DNA from: Methanobrevibacter sp.
GTDB lineage: Archaea; Methanobacteriota; Methanobacteria; Methanobacteriales; Methanobacteriaceae
Assembly: GCF_030539665.1 (NCBI RefSeq)
Contig: NZ_JAUNXR010000002.1
Span: 247,265-311,264 of the forward strand
DNA length: 64,000 nt
Reading direction: 5' to 3'
Shown: in pieces, positions 10,429 through 19,812 of the stretch
How positions within the stretch are numbered: the stretch's first letter is position 1
How the letters are laid out: each line of letters opens with the position of its first letter
Program-made: the position numbers and the translations under genes
The notes under the pieces: model-generated
Told to the model about the DNA's origin: nothing
What the model saw: the letters and a program-made list of their open reading frames with translations, nothing else
Databases searched by the model: none

Positions 10429-11634
10429 TTAGAAAGTTCTAGCATTTCCTTTTACAACATTTTCAGTGATGACAGAAATGTCTTCTAACCATCTGTCTAC
10501 AATTCTTTCAACTTTGAAATTAACGTCTTCTAATTTTACCCCATCATCTAAAATAAGTTGGGTACTTGCTGCTTTAGGTTGGTCGATTGGTTTTCCTATT
10601 TGGCTTAAAACCATAATGTTTACTTGTTTTACGCCTTCAACGTTTTCAACAATATCATTTGCCATTTCGGTACATAATATGTTATATATTTTACCTACGT
10701 GGTTAATAGGGTTTTTACCAGAAGTTGCTTCCATGGACATTGGTCTGCATGGAGTGATTAAACCGTTTGCTCTGTTTCCACGTCCAACAGATCCGTCGTC
10801 ACCCATTTCAGCGGAAGTTCCGGTTACGGTTAAGTAGTATCCTGATGCATCTTCAGATTCATCATTATCTGCAGTATTTACATATACTTTAACTTCTCTA
10901 TCAGTGTATTTAGGAGCTAAATCTGCAACAATGTCTTTTAATTCTTCACGAATTGAAATGTAAGCATCCCTATCATCCACATATTTAGATACCATAGCAC
11001 AAGCAATGGTTAAAGTAATATGATCTTCTTCTCTTAATCCCATAACTTTAATATCTTCCCCAACAGCAGGGTGTTTTGCTTTAAATGCTTTAGAATTTAA
11101 TAATTCTTCAGTAGCTAAAACTAAAGATTCAGTTTCAGATAAAGGAGCATAACCTACACCAAATGAAGTATCATTAGAACTTGGTGCACCTTCTCTTTTG
11201 AATACATCTACCAAGTCACCAGAACCGTGTCCAATTTTACATTCAACAACAGTATCTAAATTCACATCTAAGTTAATAATAGTATCGTCTAAGAATTCTT
11301 TTGCAGCTTCAATAGCTACTACATCAAGAGGGAATTTAACACCATCGTATTCTGATACTCCCCTACCAGTCAATAAAATATCGATAGGTTTTAATACTTG
11401 TCCCCCACCAAATTGAGGATTAGACTCACCAGCAGTAATCTGAACTTCATCGGTGTTGTGGTGAAGAATTCCACCTAATTCATCCATATACATATTACAA
11501 AGAGCTTCACTTACAGTTTGTCCAAGCCCATCACTAATACTGTCAGGATGTCCGATTCCTTTTCTTTCAACGATTTCAATGTCTAAATCTTCAATATAAG
11601 TTTGATTTAATTTATCTACTATAATATTTCTCAT
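10429..11634 (-). CDS. mat: Archaeal S-adenosylmethionine synthetase
   Basis: This enzyme makes S-adenosylmethionine from ATP and methionine. It is the archaeal family, distinct in sequence from bacterial MetK. Recognisable segments are [11 protein letters not shown] near the N-terminus, [25 protein letters not shown], and [16 protein letters not shown]. The length of 401 aa and the C-terminus VVKGNARTF match the family. I start at the ATG at 11634 ([11 protein letters not shown]), the usual N-terminus, instead of an in-frame TTG six codons upstream. No strong Shine-Dalgarno precedes either, so translation may be from a short leader. It stands alone between terminators. Confidence 0.95.
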   Translation of the reverse strand: MRNIIVDKLNQTYIEDLDIEIVERKGIGHPDSISDGLGQTVSEALCNMYMDELGGILHHNTDEVQITAGESNPQFGGGQVLKPIDILLTGRGVSEYDGVKFPLDVVAIEAAKEFLDDTIINLDVNLDTVVECKIGHGSGDLVDVFKREGAPSSNDTSFGVGYAPLSETESLVLATEELLNSKAFKAKHPAVGEDIKVMGLREEDHITLTIACAMVSKYVDDRDAYISIREELKDIVADLAPKYTDREVKVYVNTADNDESEDASGYYLTVTGTSAEMGDDGSVGRGNRANGLITPCRPMSMEATSGKNPINHVGKIYNILCTEMANDIVENVEGVKQVNIMVLSQIGKPIDQPKAASTQLILDDGVKLEDVNFKVERIVDRWLEDISVITENVVKGNARTF

Positions 11635-11765
11635 ACTATCAACACATATCAATTATTTTAAGATTAATGATATATCTTTTATATCTTTAATAATAAAAAG
11701 GTTTGGTAATAAATCGTTGAAAATGGGAGAAATAATAAAATAATTTTATTTTATTGGTCAGAAAT

Positions 11766-12977
11766 CTAATATTTGTCTTTGTTTAAAAGAAAATCAATAA
11801 TATTAATCTTTTTAATACCCTCATATTCATAATCAATAGGATCCATTGACAAAACATACTTAGGATAAGCATCATTTATTTTTGTAAGAGGTTTGAATTC
11901 CCTTTCACGAGTTTTTTCATCAGCCATCAAATAAGTCACTTGAATATACAATTTATCCGAACCTTTTTGTGCTACAAAATCAACTTCACTTTGGTAGAGT
12001 TTTCCAACATTAACCTTATAACCCCTTCTTAGAAGTTCCAAATATACAATGTTTTCAAGAATCTGACCAATATCCTTCATATTGCTTCCAAACATGGCTT
12101 CCCTAAATCCAAAATCTGTTAAAAAGAATTTTTCATTAAATTTTAATATTTTCTTCCCTACCAAATCTTTCCTGTGAACTTTATGAATAAAACAGGCATT
12201 TTCAAGATATTTCAAATAATTGTAAATAGTTTCACTTTTAACGCTTCTGTTTTCACTTTTAAAATATTTAGAAATGCTATTGGCTGAAAATATTTGACCA
12301 ACATTATTCATTGTGAATCTAATCAATCGCTCCAATAGATCAATATTATTAATTGAAACTCTTTTTAAAACATCATTGAAAATAATGGATTTTTGAAGGT
12401 CTTCAAGGTAACGAACCTTATTGTCATCATCCAATTCTAAAGTAAAGGGCATTCCCCCAAATTTTATATATCTATTAAAAACAGCATTAGTATCTAAATT
12501 TATACCATTTAATTTATTATAGCTAATAATTTCTTTAAATGAGAAAGGATAAATCTTGAATTCAATATGTCTGCCAGTTAACAATGTTGCCAATTCACCA
12601 GATAATAAATTAGCATTTGATCCAGTTATATAAATATCTACATTATAATCAACCAAAAAAGAAGATATGCTTAATTGCCAATCTTTAACATTCTGAATCT
12701 CATCAAAGAATAGAAAATATTTTTGATCTTTATCCATTATGTAATCTGAAACAAATAAATTCAAATCATTATTGTCAAAGATATTTTGAAAATTACTTGA
12801 ATCAAAGTTTATAAAAAGAATATTTTCATCTTTTATCCCCCTATTTTTAACTTCTTCAACAATTTGGGATAAAATAATTGACTTTCCACAACGTCTAATT
12901 CCAGTCAAAACTTTAATAATATTTTTACCAATTAATGGAGTGATTTTTTCAAGATAATCTTCTCTTTTAAGTATCAT
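11766..12977 (-). CDS. AAA ATPase of the AAA_14/DUF4143 family
   Basis: The 403-aa protein has a P-loop at residues 26-33 (GIRRCGKS), a Walker B motif in FLFFDEIQ at about 92-99, a sensor segment ITGSNANLLSG, a winged-helix-like middle and a C-terminal DUF4143 region with a nuclease-like VDFV segment (SEVDFVAQKGSDKLYIQVTY). Such proteins are very common, often in many copies, in archaea and gut anaerobes; their role is not established, though the C-terminal fold resembles restriction endonucleases. The gene is preceded by a duplicated promoter/hairpin unit (13000-13075), suggesting its own regulation. Confidence 0.85.
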   Translation of the reverse strand: MILKREDYLEKITPLIGKNIIKVLTGIRRCGKSIILSQIVEEVKNRGIKDENILFINFDSSNFQNIFDNNDLNLFVSDYIMDKDQKYFLFFDEIQNVKDWQLSISSFLVDYNVDIYITGSNANLLSGELATLLTGRHIEFKIYPFSFKEIISYNKLNGINLDTNAVFNRYIKFGGMPFTLELDDDNKVRYLEDLQKSIIFNDVLKRVSINNIDLLERLIRFTMNNVGQIFSANSISKYFKSENRSVKSETIYNYLKYLENACFIHKVHRKDLVGKKILKFNEKFFLTDFGFREAMFGSNMKDIGQILENIVYLELLRRGYKVNVGKLYQSEVDFVAQKGSDKLYIQVTYLMADEKTREREFKPLTKINDAYPKYVLSMDPIDYEYEGIKKINIIDFLLNKDKY

Positions 12978-12999
12978 ATTATTAAATATTTATAAATAA

Positions 13000-13075
13000 T
13001 ATAAAAAAGTTTCCTTTCCAGGGTGAAACTTTTAAAAAATATAAAAAAGTTTCCTTTCCAGGGTGAAAGTTTTAA
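13000..13075. repeat. Two tandem copies of a 36-base unit combining a TATA-like element and an inverted repeat
   Basis: Units at 13000-13035 and 13040-13075 are identical except for one base and repeat with a 40-base period. In unit 1 AAAAGTTTC (13005-13013) pairs perfectly with GAAACTTTT (13025-13033) around an 11-base loop. Unit 2 has a C-to-G change that spoils one pair. On the minus strand each unit carries a TTTTTTATAT element just past the dyad, so two promoter copies each with an operator-like dyad face the DUF4143 ATPase gene. The function as operator is inference. Two copies without spacers of CRISPR type exclude a CRISPR array. Confidence 0.7.
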
Positions 13076-13154
13076 AGATAAAAAATACTATAAAAACAAT
13101 TTCACACTATTAAATACTAATCAATTAATAAACTTTGAAAATTAATTTAAACTA

Positions 13155-13508
13155 ATGAAAATTATCAATAAAAACGAATCTAAGAAAATTATGCTTGCAG
13201 ACAGTTATTTTAGTAGATTAAAAGGATTAATGTTCAAAAAAGAGATTGATTATGGCCTTTTAATAAGAACAAAACTTGGATCAAGCATACACACATGCTT
13301 TATGCTATTTCCCATTGACGTTTATTTTATAAAAAATAAAGAAATCATTGAAAAAACAACACTAAACCCATGGTCTTTTTACAAGCCAGTAAAAGAAGCG
13401 GATTTTATTTTAGAATTTAGAAAAGATGATTTTAAAATAAAAAAAGAAGATGAAATATTAATTATTCAAAATAATCAAGAATATCTGAAGGTTCTTCGTA
13501 AATACTAA
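13155..13508 (+). CDS. DUF192 family protein
   Basis: This small 117-residue protein fits the whole DUF192 domain: SRLKGLMFKKEI, then the GSSIHTCFMLFPIDVYFI core and the C-terminal LEFRKDDFKIKKEDE. The family has no settled function. No signal peptide or membrane anchor is present, unlike many bacterial members. It diverges from the DUF4143 ATPase and is convergent with the flavoprotein gene: the last 47 bases overlap that gene's 3' end. A TATA-like element lies at about 13082-13096. No clear ribosome site precedes the ATG at 13155. Confidence 0.8.
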   Translation: MKIINKNESKKIMLADSYFSRLKGLMFKKEIDYGLLIRTKLGSSIHTCFMLFPIDVYFIKNKEIIEKTTLNPWSFYKPVKEADFILEFRKDDFKIKKEDEILIIQNNQEYLKVLRKY

Positions 13509-14157
13509 TTCCATCCATTTCAGATAATTTCTGAGTATTTTCTATATCAATATCCCTCATATAAAGAGTAATTATTTTTCCTTCAGAAATTGCATCCTCA
13601 GGACAGGAATTTTTACATAATCCGCAGCCTATACATTTTTGAAGATCAATTTCGCTGTAAGGAATAATAGCTCCATTTTCACAAACTAGACTAGCAACAC
13701 AATTATCGCAATTTTTACATTTAGATAATTCTAGTTTAGAAGGCAATACTGTTTCAATAGGGCCAGGATGGATGTCAACAGGCACTATAGCTACTGGAGT
13801 TTTACTCTTTCCAGATTGTGCAACAGCATTTGTAACTAATGTGTCTGCAATTCCATAGACTATTTTTGAAACTGTATTTGCAGTAGCAGGACTTACAATA
13901 AGCAAATCATATTTACCTAAAGATAATCTCCCAGTTATAGGATAACTAAATTTCTGATTATTATCTGTTGCAAGTTCTCTATATTTACCACCAGTTAAAG
14001 ATTTTACCCTTTCGAAAAGCCCATACATTTTAAGAACTTCTTCACCAGCCCCGGATAAGAATACGGTAACTTCATTATCAGAAGCTAATTTTTCAAGTAG
14101 TTTAACTGACTCTTCAAGTAAATGTCCTGCTCCAGTAATTGCAAAACCTATTCTCAT
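13462..14157 (-). CDS. Archaeoflavoprotein (AfpA/DmrX-like) with two 4Fe-4S motifs
   Basis: The 231-aa protein begins with a flavoprotein (UbiX/DfpA-like) FMN-binding domain ([11 protein letters not shown], and [19 protein letters not shown]), followed by a ferredoxin-type region with CKNCDNC and the canonical [12 protein letters not shown]. This domain order matches the MJ0208/AfpA family, whose Methanosarcina member DmrX was reported as dihydromethanopterin reductase, the last step of tetrahydromethanopterin synthesis. It overlaps glyA by an ATGA stop/start, so it is translationally coupled to serine hydroxymethyltransferase, a user of the same pterin. The family call is firm; the pterin role is inference. 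An alternative is a general electron carrier. Confidence 0.85.
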   Translation of the reverse strand: MRIGFAITGAGHLLEESVKLLEKLASDNEVTVFLSGAGEEVLKMYGLFERVKSLTGGKYRELATDNNQKFSYPITGRLSLGKYDLLIVSPATANTVSKIVYGIADTLVTNAVAQSGKSKTPVAIVPVDIHPGPIETVLPSKLELSKCKNCDNCVASLVCENGAIIPYSEIDLQKCIGCGLCKNSCPEDAISEGKIITLYMRDIDIENTQKLSEMDGISIYEEPSDILDYFE

Positions 14158-15425
14158 AATTTGTGAACCTTATAACCATCTCTTTCGGAAAATGCATATT
14201 GAACAGTAGTGTATTGGTTCATAAATTCTTTTACATCTTCCTTAACGTCTTTTTCATCCATAGCCACTGCTTTTATAAATTCAGCTACTTCAGCCATTTC
14301 TTTTTCTTTTAATCCTCTTCTGGTTATCTCTTGAGTACCAATTCTTAACCCGGATGGATTATCACTATCATCTACATTGTCACCAGGAAGAAGATTTTTA
14401 TTTAAGACAACATTATTTTCAGCCAAGTCATGAGCAATGTCTGTTGCTGGGCGAATATCAGATACTCTAACAGCAATTTGATGGGATTTAGTAAATCCTT
14501 GATCTTCACACAATACATCAAAACCTAATTCATAAAGACATCCTGCAAGAGTTTGAGCGTTTTTAATAATTTGTTTAGCATACGCTTCACCGAATTCCAT
14601 CATTTCAGTGTTAGCTATTCCAAGACCAGCTAAATGGTGAAGGTGGTGGTTACTTACAACACCAGGGAATACTGCATTGTCAATCTTATCTTTATATGCA
14701 GCATCGCGTGCGAGAATAATTCCTCCTTGAGGTCCTGGGAATGTTTTATGAGTACTTCCCATCATTAAATCTGCTCCTTCTTCTAAAGGTTGTTGGAATT
14801 GGCCTCCAGCAATTAATCCTAAAACATGAGCGGCGTCATACATAATAGTAGCTCCAACCTCATCAGCAGCTTCTCTTGCTTCTGCTACAGGATGTGGGAA
14901 TAAGAATAGACTACCACCAAAGAGAACTATCTTAGGTTTTTCTTCCAATATTTTCTTATTCATTGCATCAATGTCAATGTTCATTATTTCCGGATTGAAC
15001 GGTTGGTTGATTGTTTTTAAACCACAAATTCCAGCTGCACTTACTTTCGCATGGCTAATATGTCCTCCGGTTGGAACTTCTAAAGCCATTAACTTATCTC
15101 CACGATTACCGAAAGCAAAAAATGATGCCAAGTTTGCAGTTACTCCTGAAACAGGTTGAACATTTGCATAAGCTGCATTGAATAACTTTTTAGAGGAAGC
15201 AATTGTCAAATCCTCAATTTGATCAACATATTGGCATCCTTCGTATAATCTTTCATGAGATTGTCCTTCTGCATATCTGTGTTCAAAATCAGACACGATA
15301 GCTTCTTTAACTTCTACACTTACGATATTTTCACTTGCAATAAGATTAATACTATTTCTCATGTAGTTAGTATGATTTTCGATAATGTTTTCAAATTCAT
15401 GTAATTCATTTAAGTTATCAGACAT
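14154..15425 (-). CDS. glyA: Serine hydroxymethyltransferase
   Basis: This PLP enzyme interconverts serine and glycine and passes a one-carbon unit to a pterin; in methanogens that pterin is tetrahydromethanopterin. The PLP lysine is in [15 protein letters not shown] near residue 230. Other fixed segments are [23 protein letters not shown] and VNPNLLPGD-like NKNLLPGD. The length of 423 aa is normal for archaea. The ATG has a GGTGT site and a TATA-like element at 15461-15470, predicting a leader of about 12-15 bases. The 3' end overlaps the archaeoflavoprotein start by 4 bases. Confidence 0.96.
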   Translation of the reverse strand: MSDNLNELHEFENIIENHTNYMRNSINLIASENIVSVEVKEAIVSDFEHRYAEGQSHERLYEGCQYVDQIEDLTIASSKKLFNAAYANVQPVSGVTANLASFFAFGNRGDKLMALEVPTGGHISHAKVSAAGICGLKTINQPFNPEIMNIDIDAMNKKILEEKPKIVLFGGSLFLFPHPVAEAREAADEVGATIMYDAAHVLGLIAGGQFQQPLEEGADLMMGSTHKTFPGPQGGIILARDAAYKDKIDNAVFPGVVSNHHLHHLAGLGIANTEMMEFGEAYAKQIIKNAQTLAGCLYELGFDVLCEDQGFTKSHQIAVRVSDIRPATDIAHDLAENNVVLNKNLLPGDNVDDSDNPSGLRIGTQEITRRGLKEKEMAEVAEFIKAVAMDEKDVKEDVKEFMNQYTTVQYAFSERDGYKVHKL

Positions 15426-15654
15426 TTAGTACACCTATATCATCAATAAGAATAATTTGATTTTTATAAAATATAATATTTATGTTGAATAAGATTTTAA
15501 ATTAGTAAAGACATTGAATTAAATGAAAAATAACTTCTATTAAATAATATTCAAAAGTTTAGACCCTAAAAATATAAAAGGCATCTTAAAGCATTACTTA
15601 TAGGATTAGAAAAATGAGATAAATGTCTTATTAAATATAGATTGAATAATTAGT

Positions 15655-15690
15655 AAAAAATAAAAAAAGAGAAATGAAGATTGAATCTTC
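15655..15690 (-). terminator. Hairpin plus T-run terminator after hdrA
   Basis: On the minus strand GAAGA and TCTTC (arms within 15676-15690) form a short stem five bases after the hdrA stop codon, followed by runs of seven and six T at 15668-15662 and 15660-15655. The dyad can also be read as seven pairs with a one-base centre. The remaining intergenic bases to 15460 hold only the glyA promoter. Confidence 0.6.
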
Positions 15691-15694
15691 AAAT

Positions 15695-17674
15695 CTATTT
15701 ACCGATGTCTTCAAGTGCAGCACTGATTTGTGCCATGATTTGATCGGTTTTGAAGTGTTGTTGATCCATTGCACCAGATGGACATGCACCTACACAAGTA
15801 CCACATCCTTTACATAATGCAACGTTGATTTCTGCGTGGTCGTTACCAGCTTCACCAACAATGGAGATAGCTCCGTATGGACATAATTCTACACAAACTT
15901 CACATGCACCACATACTAAATCATCAGTACGAGCTACAATAGGTTCGATTTCTACTTCTCCTTTGGACATTGGGATTGCTGCTCTGGATGCTGCAGCTGA
16001 ACCTTGTGCTACGGAGTCAGGAATATCTTTAGGACCTTGTGCTACACCAGCAACGTATACACCGTCGGTTAAGGTATCAACAGGTCTGAGTTTTGGGTGA
16101 GCTTCCATGTAGAATCCGTCACCAGATCTTGAAAGACCTAAGGTTTGTCTTAATTCGTTGGAACCAGCAGGGTTTTCGAGACCAACAGCTAATACAACTA
16201 AATCGTAAGTAAATTCAGTTACTTTTCCGATTAAGGTATCTTCTGCTCTGATGGTTAAGGTTCCGTCTTCGTTTTCGAAGATTTGAGCTGGTTTACCTCT
16301 TACAAATTCAATACCGTATTTTTCTTGTGAGGTTTTATAGAACTCTTCGAATCCTTTACCGAATGCACGGATATCCATGTAGTAACAGGTTACATCGGTA
16401 TCTGGTTCGTGGTCAACACATAATTGTGCGTTTTTGAGGGAGTACATACAACATACTCTTGAACAGTAAGGTTTACCGATTTGTTCATCTCTTGAACCTA
16501 CACAGTGGATGAATGCAACACGTTTAGGGGTTTTACCGTCAGATGGTCTGATTACGTGACCTTCGGTAGGACCTGATGCGTTGATCATTCTTTCAATTTC
16601 CATACCAGTAATTACATTGCTGTAACGGCCGTATCCATATTGGTAAATTCCACTAGGGTCGAATGGGTCGTAACCGGTTGCTGCGATAATAGTACCAACT
16701 TTTAATTCGATCATTTCTGGTTCTTGTTTGTGGTTTACAGCACCACGTTCACAGATTTGGTCACAAAGCATACATTCAATACAGTAGTTTTTATCAATAG
16801 TTGCACATAATGGTACAGCTTGTGGGAATGGGATGTATGCAGCTTTTACCATACCAATACCTTCGTCGTAGTAGTTTGGTATTTCAATAGGACATACTTC
16901 TACACAAGATCCACATCCTACACATAATTCTTCATCAATGTATCTTGGTTTTTTCTCTACACCTACAGTGAAGTTTCCAATGTAACCGTCAACGGTTTTT
17001 ACTTCAGCATAGGTAATTAAGTCAATATTTTCGTGTTTTGCAGTATCTACCATTTTTGGTGCAAGAATACACATGGAACAGTCAAGAGTTGGGAAAGTTT
17101 TATCTAATTGTCCCATTCTTCCACCGATGGTTGGGTTTCTTTCTACCATGTAGGTTTGGAAGCCCATGTCAGCTAAATCTAAAGCAGATTGAATACCAGT
17201 TACTCCTCCACCAATAACAAGAGCTTTGTTGTCTACTCCTACTTTGGTTGCTTCTAATGGTTCTAATAATCTTGCTTTAGCTACTGCCATACGAGTTAAG
17301 TCTTTTGCTTTTTCAGTAGCTGCTTCTGGTTCAGCCATGTGTACCCAAGAGTCTTGTTCTCTTAAGTTAGCAAATTCAAATAAGAATTTGTTTAATCCTG
17401 CTTCTTCTACACATCTACGGAAAGTAGGTTCGTGAAGACGAGGGGAACATGCTGCTACAACAACTCTGTTTAAGTTGTGTTCTTTAATGTCTTCTTGGAT
17501 TAATAATTGACCTGGGTCAGAACACATGTATTTGTAGTCTTTAGCTACTACTACATTAGGTAAACTTCTTGCATATTCAGCTACTTCAGGACAGTTTACG
17601 ACTCCACCAACGTTTACACCACAGTGGCAAACGTAAACACCGATTCTTAATTCTTCGTTATTATTTTCTGCCAT
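15695..17674 (-). CDS. hdrA: CoB-CoM heterodisulfide reductase subunit A (HdrA)
   Basis: HdrA carries the FAD of the soluble HdrABC-MvhADG complex, which reduces CoM-S-S-CoB and ferredoxin with H2-derived electrons by flavin-based bifurcation. The 659-residue protein has an N-terminal thioredoxin-reductase-interacting region with CHCG at 16-19, FAD-binding GGGVTG at 155-160, internal cluster motifs [12 protein letters not shown] and [11 protein letters not shown], and two C-terminal ferredoxin motifs [12 protein letters not shown] and [12 protein letters not shown]. All key positions are cysteine; there is no in-frame TGA that would indicate selenocysteine. hdrB, hdrC and mvh genes are not in this window. 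AGGTGA precedes the ATG and a TATA-like element lies at 17711-17728. Confidence 0.97.
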   Translation of the reverse strand: MAENNNEELRIGVYVCHCGVNVGGVVNCPEVAEYARSLPNVVVAKDYKYMCSDPGQLLIQEDIKEHNLNRVVVAACSPRLHEPTFRRCVEEAGLNKFLFEFANLREQDSWVHMAEPEAATEKAKDLTRMAVAKARLLEPLEATKVGVDNKALVIGGGVTGIQSALDLADMGFQTYMVERNPTIGGRMGQLDKTFPTLDCSMCILAPKMVDTAKHENIDLITYAEVKTVDGYIGNFTVGVEKKPRYIDEELCVGCGSCVEVCPIEIPNYYDEGIGMVKAAYIPFPQAVPLCATIDKNYCIECMLCDQICERGAVNHKQEPEMIELKVGTIIAATGYDPFDPSGIYQYGYGRYSNVITGMEIERMINASGPTEGHVIRPSDGKTPKRVAFIHCVGSRDEQIGKPYCSRVCCMYSLKNAQLCVDHEPDTDVTCYYMDIRAFGKGFEEFYKTSQEKYGIEFVRGKPAQIFENEDGTLTIRAEDTLIGKVTEFTYDLVVLAVGLENPAGSNELRQTLGLSRSGDGFYMEAHPKLRPVDTLTDGVYVAGVAQGPKDIPDSVAQGSAAASRAAIPMSKGEVEIEPIVARTDDLVCGACEVCVELCPYGAISIVGEAGNDHAEINVALCKGCGTCVGACPSGAMDQQHFKTDQIMAQISAALEDIGK

Positions 17675-17685
17675 ATTTTATTCAC

Positions 17686-17695
17686 CTTGTACAAG
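17686..17695. promoter_or_regulatory. Perfect palindrome at the hdrA transcription/translation start
   Basis: CTTGTACAAG at 17686-17695 is a perfect 10-bp palindrome. It lies about 12 bases before the hdrA ATG, near the transcription start expected from the TATA-like element at 17711-17728, and touches the Shine-Dalgarno. It could be an operator. A 10-bp palindrome can occur by chance, so this is only a candidate. Confidence 0.3.
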
Positions 17696-17879
17696 TTGTG
17701 ACATTATCTAAAATATTTTATAAAAAACAGATTAAATTTTAGATAATAATAATGTAGTTAGCACACTCTTATAAAGGTTTCTAAAAAAAACTTGGAGTAA
17801 AGTATATATATGATAAATGAAATGAAGCTTTAAAATAACTTAAAAATTAAAACAAAGACAATATAGTCTAATTTAGGTT

Positions 17880-17912
17880 AATAAAAAAAAAATATTAGGA
17901 ATGACTAAAAAA
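17880..17912 (-). terminator. Oligo-T terminator after the AEC transporter gene
   Basis: Immediately after the stop codon of the AEC transporter gene the minus strand has a run of seven T, then about 15 bases later a run of ten T (17892-17883). This is the usual archaeal terminator pattern without a stem. Confidence 0.45.
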
Positions 17913-17915
17913 ACT

Positions 17916-18821
17916 TTAAATTAAACTAATAATAATTGGCAAAGTTATTAAAGAAAATAACGTATTTGACAATATGCAATCCGAAGTTACGTGATAGTCA
18001 AGATCATATGTAATTGCAAGCAACAATGAAAGCATTCCAGAAGGCATTGCAGCTTCAACAATAGCCACATCATACTCCAATCCTGATAGATGGAGAAGAG
18101 AAACAATAATACAAGCGATTAAAGGAAAAATAAACAGTTTCACCACAGATGTGAAGGCAATAGATGGGATGTTCTTATGAAGACCATTCAAATTAAGAGC
18201 TAAACCTAATGAAATCATAATTAGAGGAATTGCTCCTTGACCCAAATAATTAATTACGTTATCCAACACCGGCCCAATGGGAACATTAAATGCATTCAAT
18301 AAAATTCCCAGAATAACTGCCCATAAAGCGGGAAAGAGTGCAACTTTTTTTATGGCAACTTTTGAACTGCCTCCAAATTTTAGAATTAAAACAAATGACA
18401 ATATAATAAAAATGAATAAAGTACCTAAATCAGAGAAAATTGCTCTTAAAAAACCACTATTGCCAAAAATTCCCAAATTAACAGGATATCCCATAAACGC
18501 AGTATTTGCAATCATGACAGTGACAACAATACTCCATACCTTCCTATCATCAAAATGAAGACTTTTTAAAATTATATAACTAATAACACCACAAACACAT
18601 GATGAACCAACAATAACAAAAGGCAAAACACCAAGTTTTGGAATCAGGTTCAAATCAGCAGAATAAAGAGCTGAAAAAATCATACATGGCATTAAAAGAT
18701 TCATTACCAAGTTATTAAAAGGAGTGACGTCTTTTTCAGACAATAAATTAATTTTTTTAAAAATATAACCTAAAGCAATTAAAATTGAGATAGATAAAAT
18801 AGTTGTTATAATTGCATCCAT
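17916..18821 (-). CDS. AEC-family (auxin efflux carrier-like) membrane transporter
   Basis: The 301-aa protein has about ten hydrophobic helices along its whole length. It shows the AEC pattern: an N-terminal FNNLVMNLLMPCMIFSALYSADL segment, the central VMIANTAFMGYPVNLGIFG, and a C-terminal half with LGQGAIPLIMISLGLAL and VEAAMPSGMLSLLLA. AEC proteins move organic acids or related anions; the substrate cannot be predicted here. No Shine-Dalgarno is evident at the ATG; a TATA-like element about 15 bases upstream suggests a leaderless or very short-leader mRNA. It has its own terminator and is not tied to its neighbours. Confidence 0.87.
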   Translation of the reverse strand: MDAIITTILSISILIALGYIFKKINLLSEKDVTPFNNLVMNLLMPCMIFSALYSADLNLIPKLGVLPFVIVGSSCVCGVISYIILKSLHFDDRKVWSIVVTVMIANTAFMGYPVNLGIFGNSGFLRAIFSDLGTLFIFIILSFVLILKFGGSSKVAIKKVALFPALWAVILGILLNAFNVPIGPVLDNVINYLGQGAIPLIMISLGLALNLNGLHKNIPSIAFTSVVKLFIFPLIACIIVSLLHLSGLEYDVAIVEAAMPSGMLSLLLAITYDLDYHVTSDCILSNTLFSLITLPIIISLI

Positions 18822-18867
18822 TTAATAGAATATATATTTTTTAATATAAAAAGTTTGGATTGTAGAA

Positions 18868-19803
18868 CTAATCTACAATACCATCGTTTGTAATTTTAAA
18901 TACACATTCACCTTCAGGAAGGTGTGGACTGTCAACCAAACGTGCAATTCTTTTACCAGCAAGTCCTTTTTTAAGCCAAATTCTGTAAGTTGAAGCGTGT
19001 CCTAATACATGTCCACCAATAGCCTTAGTAGGACTTCCAAAGAATGAATCTGGTTTTGCTTGAACTTGATTAGTAATGAAAACAGCAATATTATAAGTAT
19101 TTGCAAGTTGTTGAAGTGCATGTAAGTGTTGGTTTAATTTTTGTTGTCTTACAGCTAAAGATTCACGACCAACATATTCTGCTCTGAAATGAGCCATGAG
19201 AGAATCAACAATAACTAATTTAATATTATTGCCTTGTTGGATAAGTTCATTAACCTTTTCAGCCATTAAGATTTGGTGAGAAGAGTTGAATGCACGAGCA
19301 ATGTGAATATTTTGTAAAACTTCTTCGTGATCTAATTCAAAGCCGTCAGCAATTTGTTCTACTCTTTCTGGACGGAAAGTATTTTCAGTATCAATGAAAA
19401 CACATTGACCTTCAAGACCTCCTTGTTCAATAGGAAGTTGTACTGTAACAGCCAATTCGTGAGAGATTTGACTTTTACCAGAACCAAATTCTCCAAATAC
19501 TTCTGTAATTGATTGGGTTTCAATACCTCCACCAATAAGATCATTGAACCCTTGACTTCCTACAGAAATACGGCCTACTTCTTTTCTTCTTTCAAGAACA
19601 TCATATGCAGTTTCAAAGTCAATCTTTTCAGCTTTACGTGCTGCTTCAATAACTTTTTCTGCAACACCTTCACCAATTTCTGCTTTTACTGATAATTCTT
19701 TTGGAGTTGCAGTAGCTAATCTCATCATATCTGCAAAACCTGCATCTCTTAATTTTTCTGCTGTTTTTTCACCGACACTTGGCAAATCTTCTAACTCTAC
19801 CAT
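18868..19803 (-). CDS. radA: DNA repair and recombination protein RadA
   Basis: RadA is the archaeal RecA/Rad51 recombinase, forming filaments on single-stranded DNA. The N-terminal helix-hairpin-helix domain ([17 protein letters not shown]) is followed by the ATPase core with Walker [10 protein letters not shown], Walker [14 protein letters not shown] and the loop region [20 protein letters not shown]. The length of 311 aa fits. The start is the ATG at 19803; an upstream in-frame GTG is part of the AGGTGAT Shine-Dalgarno. That site overlaps the stop codon of the RPA gene, so radA is translationally coupled to RPA, which coats the same substrate. Confidence 0.97.
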   Translation of the reverse strand: MVELEDLPSVGEKTAEKLRDAGFADMMRLATATPKELSVKAEIGEGVAEKVIEAARKAEKIDFETAYDVLERRKEVGRISVGSQGFNDLIGGGIETQSITEVFGEFGSGKSQISHELAVTVQLPIEQGGLEGQCVFIDTENTFRPERVEQIADGFELDHEEVLQNIHIARAFNSSHQILMAEKVNELIQQGNNIKLVIVDSLMAHFRAEYVGRESLAVRQQKLNQHLHALQQLANTYNIAVFITNQVQAKPDSFFGSPTKAIGGHVLGHASTYRIWLKKGLAGKRIARLVDSPHLPEGECVFKITNDGIVD

Positions 19804-19812
19804 AATAATCAC

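Noticed and set aside
11766..12977. The DUF4143 ATPase considered as part of a toxin-antitoxin pair
   Set aside because: No small co-oriented partner gene is adjacent and the family itself has no established toxin role, so the idea is unsupported.
13000..13075. Direct repeats considered as a CRISPR array
   Set aside because: There are only two units, adjacent spacing is 4 bases rather than a 30-40 base unique spacer, and no cas gene is present.
15426..15694. The roughly 270-base gaps before glyA, after hdrA and before frhA considered as places for tRNA or other stable RNA genes
   Set aside because: They are strongly AT-rich, lack the GC-rich cloverleaf stems expected for tRNA genes in an AT-rich methanogen, and are explained by promoters and terminators.
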